A stretch of DNA of 6,663 nt from Planctomycetota bacterium (GTDB taxonomy: Bacteria; Planctomycetota; Phycisphaerae; WQYP01): positions 1 to 6,663 of the forward strand of contig JAJZCU010000120.1 in assembly GCA_021828935.1 (NCBI GenBank). The letters run 5' to 3'. Numbering within the stretch: the first letter of the stretch is position 1; each line of letters opens with the position of its first letter. Made by a program: the position numbers and the translations under genes. Shown one piece after another: positions 5,686 through 6,663 of the stretch. The notes below the pieces were generated by a model. The model searched no databases. It saw nothing but the letters and a program-made list of their open reading frames with translations, and had not been told where the DNA came from.

Positions 5686-6093
5686 TTGGGAGGCCCGGTA
5701 AGCCTGACAGACGACTCGGCCGCCGGCCAGGATGTGGCCGTCGAGGCTCGAACCGAAGCGTCCGCGTTGTTCGATGCGCCCGAGGGCGCTGATGCCGAAT
5801 CACAAGAACGTCAGTGTCAAGCCGAGGCTGATCGTCTCTTGCGCCGCGTCAACCGCTTGCTTCGATGGTATCGAGTGACCACAGGCCGAGCGGCGATCAC
5901 TGAATTGACTCGCGCCCAGGCTAGCCCGTTTCGATTTTTTGTTGACGAAAGTGGTGGGGTGTGGGCTGGCCGTGCACCACTGGAATACGAGGCCGCAAGT
6001 TTACATGTGCCGACGGAGAAAAGTTCCGCTACCTTTGGCGAAATGGTGCGTAGGGATTGCACGACGGAACCGATCCGGATGTTGCCGCGCTGA
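5686..6093 (+). CDS. N-terminal/middle fragment of the HEPN-type protein
   Basis: This frame is open from 5614 to 6093 and uses a TTG start if read alone (135 residues). It looks coding: an acidic, Ala-rich opening (about 7-42), a helix NRLLRWYRVTTG (55-66), then ELTRAQASPFRFF (72-84) and a strand-rich WAGRAPLEYEAASLHV. I recall this layout, a patterned N-terminal domain followed by a C-terminal HEPN helix bundle, from uncharacterised bacterial proteins, but I can name no family. The last 15 or so residues (DCTTEPIRMLPR) look out of frame. The continuation that makes sense is in the 6057-6476 frame. No ribosome-binding site precedes TTG 5686, which supports an upstream start and an earlier frame change. 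Confidence 0.5.
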   Translation: MGGPVSLTDDSAAGQDVAVEARTEASALFDAPEGADAESQERQCQAEADRLLRRVNRLLRWYRVTTGRAAITELTRAQASPFRFFVDESGGVWAGRAPLEYEAASLHVPTEKSSATFGEMVRRDCTTEPIRMLPR

Positions 6094-6476
6094 ACCTGCT
6101 GGACGCCGAATATGCAATGAGCATTGGGCGTTTCCGCGAGGCCGTCTTGCTTTGCTGGGGCGCAATTGACGCGACATTTGTCCGCAAATTTGAGCGCCTG
6201 GTAGATGATCGCCTGCCCGGCGAATGGGCTGACGGGCGTGAATTTCTCAAGGGCATCGATTTCGGTCTTCGTCACAAGATGACCACCGGATTGCGGTTGC
6301 TGACTGGCCGATCGCTTTACGCCGAACCAGACGGATTCTGGCAGGACCTATCCACCAGCTATGGCTTGCGGAATCGGATCATTCACGATGGACAAATCGC
6401 GCACGAGGATGATGCAAAGCTCGCCATCAAAGTCGCTCGGAAGATCGTGCGGATTGTGGCCTCTTTACCTGCTTAA
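6057..6476 (+). CDS. C-terminal HEPN-domain fragment
   Basis: This is 139 residues if read from TTG 6057; the first ATG in frame is at 6117. It is all-helical. ALNLLDAEYAMSIGRFREAV (11-30) and LLCWGAIDATFVRKFERLV (31-49) form the long first helices. After a loop comes SYGLRNRIIHDGQIAHEDDA (101-120). RNRIIH (Arg105-His110) fits the R-x4-6-H motif of HEPN domains with Asn after the Arg, the arrangement of active HEPN ribonucleases. The helix after the motif (AKLAIKVARKIVRIVASLP) is typical of HEPN proteins that occur as toxins, in abortive-infection systems or as uncharacterised accessory genes. Neither start has a good ribosome-binding site, so this is more likely the 3' part of the gene beginning at 5607 than a free-standing one. 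Confidence 0.6.
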   Translation: MHDGTDPDVAALNLLDAEYAMSIGRFREAVLLCWGAIDATFVRKFERLVDDRLPGEWADGREFLKGIDFGLRHKMTTGLRLLTGRSLYAEPDGFWQDLSTSYGLRNRIIHDGQIAHEDDAKLAIKVARKIVRIVASLPA

Positions 6477-6611
6477 CAAATTGCCCGCGGGATGGCCGCG
6501 CGGCGCGGCACTACGCTGGGCTGATGAGAAGCCCAATCCCTACTTCGTCCTATTTTTTTTGGTTCGCGGCAACCTATTTCGCCCCTGGCCGGGGCTTCGG
6601 ATTTAATGCCA
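6477..6611. other. 3' non-coding stretch with several hairpins
   Basis: No supported gene follows the HEPN stop. Stems seen are GCCGCG/CGCGGC (6495-6509), TGGGCT/AGCCCA (6517-6535) and GCCCC/GGGGC (6581-6595). A run of eight T (6553-6560) lies 17 bases after the second stem, too far for a standard intrinsic terminator, though it may still help termination. Confidence 0.4.
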
Positions 6612-6645
6612 AACTAAACCCACCATTGAAATGGTGGGCTAAGTT
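6612..6645. repeat. REP-like palindrome, 3' copy
   Basis: CCCACCAT (6619-6626) pairs with ATGGTGGG (6631-6638) around a TGAA loop, giving eight uninterrupted pairs. AACT (6612-6615) and AGTT (6642-6645) extend the stem beyond a three-base internal loop. No T-run follows. The central sequence is shared with the hairpin at 121-142. From memory, palindromes of this CCCACCATT type are dispersed in planctomycete genomes and may be mobilised by REP-associated tyrosine transposases, but no such transposase lies in this window. Confidence 0.55.
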
Positions 6646-6663
6646 CGCGAGTGCCATCCGGCA

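Larger units (their letters stand above)
5607..6476 (+). pseudogene. HEPN-type gene with broken reading frame (whole locus)
   Basis: Three frame segments read in order as one plausible protein of about 290 residues. Segment one begins at ATG 5607 (MVKVRISVHLPY). Segment two is in the next frame, from about LPPGVYPTPG (near 5656) to 6090, with NRLLRWYRVTTG and ELTRAQASPFRFF. Segment three returns to the first frame from about 6057 and carries the HEPN domain. The first change needs a +1 shift near 5640-5662. The second needs a -1 shift between 6054 and 6090, bounded by a TAG at 6051 in one frame and a TGA at 6091 in the other. I see no X-XXY-YYZ slippery heptamer at the second site, so decay or a single-base sequence error is more likely than programmed frameshifting. 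The first change is less certain, since translation could instead begin at TTG 5686. Confidence 0.55.

Noticed and set aside
5680..5698. Hairpin CCGGGC/GCCCGG with a seven-base loop
   Set aside because: It lies inside what reads as coding sequence of the HEPN-type gene and has no T-run. It is likely a by-product of GC-rich codons.
6519..6550. CTGATGAG resembling a hammerhead ribozyme core
   Set aside because: The required GAAA after stem II and the matching stems I and III are absent. The sequence forms a simple six-pair hairpin instead.

Overview
The window is GC-rich, densely coded bacterial chromosome. The best fit is a planctomycete, possibly of the Phycisphaerae type. I base this on recalled family patterns, not on a search: a 60-residue histone H1-like (Hc1) protein, a FabZ-like dehydratase with an extended N-terminus, a UvrC-like protein without its nuclease half, a stand-alone UVR-motif protein, and a XerC/D recombinase with a Pro/Ala-rich leader.

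Layout. Positions 1-65 hold the likely low-complexity end of an upstream gene, followed by a REP-like palindrome (121-142). On the + strand come yacG (266-520, a zinc protein that inhibits gyrase), a candidate terminator, the Hc1-like gene (690-872), the FabZ-like dehydratase (1027-1500), the UvrC-like protein (1591-2931) and the XerC/D recombinase (2931-3950). The last two overlap by one base and are probably translationally coupled. A minus-strand gene (4048-5001) encodes a UVR-motif protein and converges on the recombinase. A divergent promoter region of about 290 bp (5048-5341) separates it from a second + strand block: an 84-residue protein of unknown function (5342-5596), then, 10 bp later, a HEPN-type gene whose frame is broken (5607-6476). 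The window ends with non-coding sequence carrying a second REP-like palindrome (6612-6645).

How the genes relate. YacG, the Hc1-like protein, the UvrC-like protein, the UVR protein and the recombinase all belong to DNA topology, packaging, repair or recombination. The dehydratase is the exception. The UvrC-like protein is unusual. It keeps the four-cysteine cluster and the UVR helix pair, but its GIY-YIG region has lost every catalytic residue I could align, and it lacks the RNase H-like 5' nuclease domain.

The most accessory-looking part is 5342-6476. It has its own promoter-like box, a small leading gene and a HEPN-domain protein with an intact RNxxxH motif. Its reading frame changes near 6054-6090 and probably also near 5640-5662, so the gene is either decayed or affected by indel errors. 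I found no tRNA, rRNA, CRISPR array or insertion-sequence transposase.
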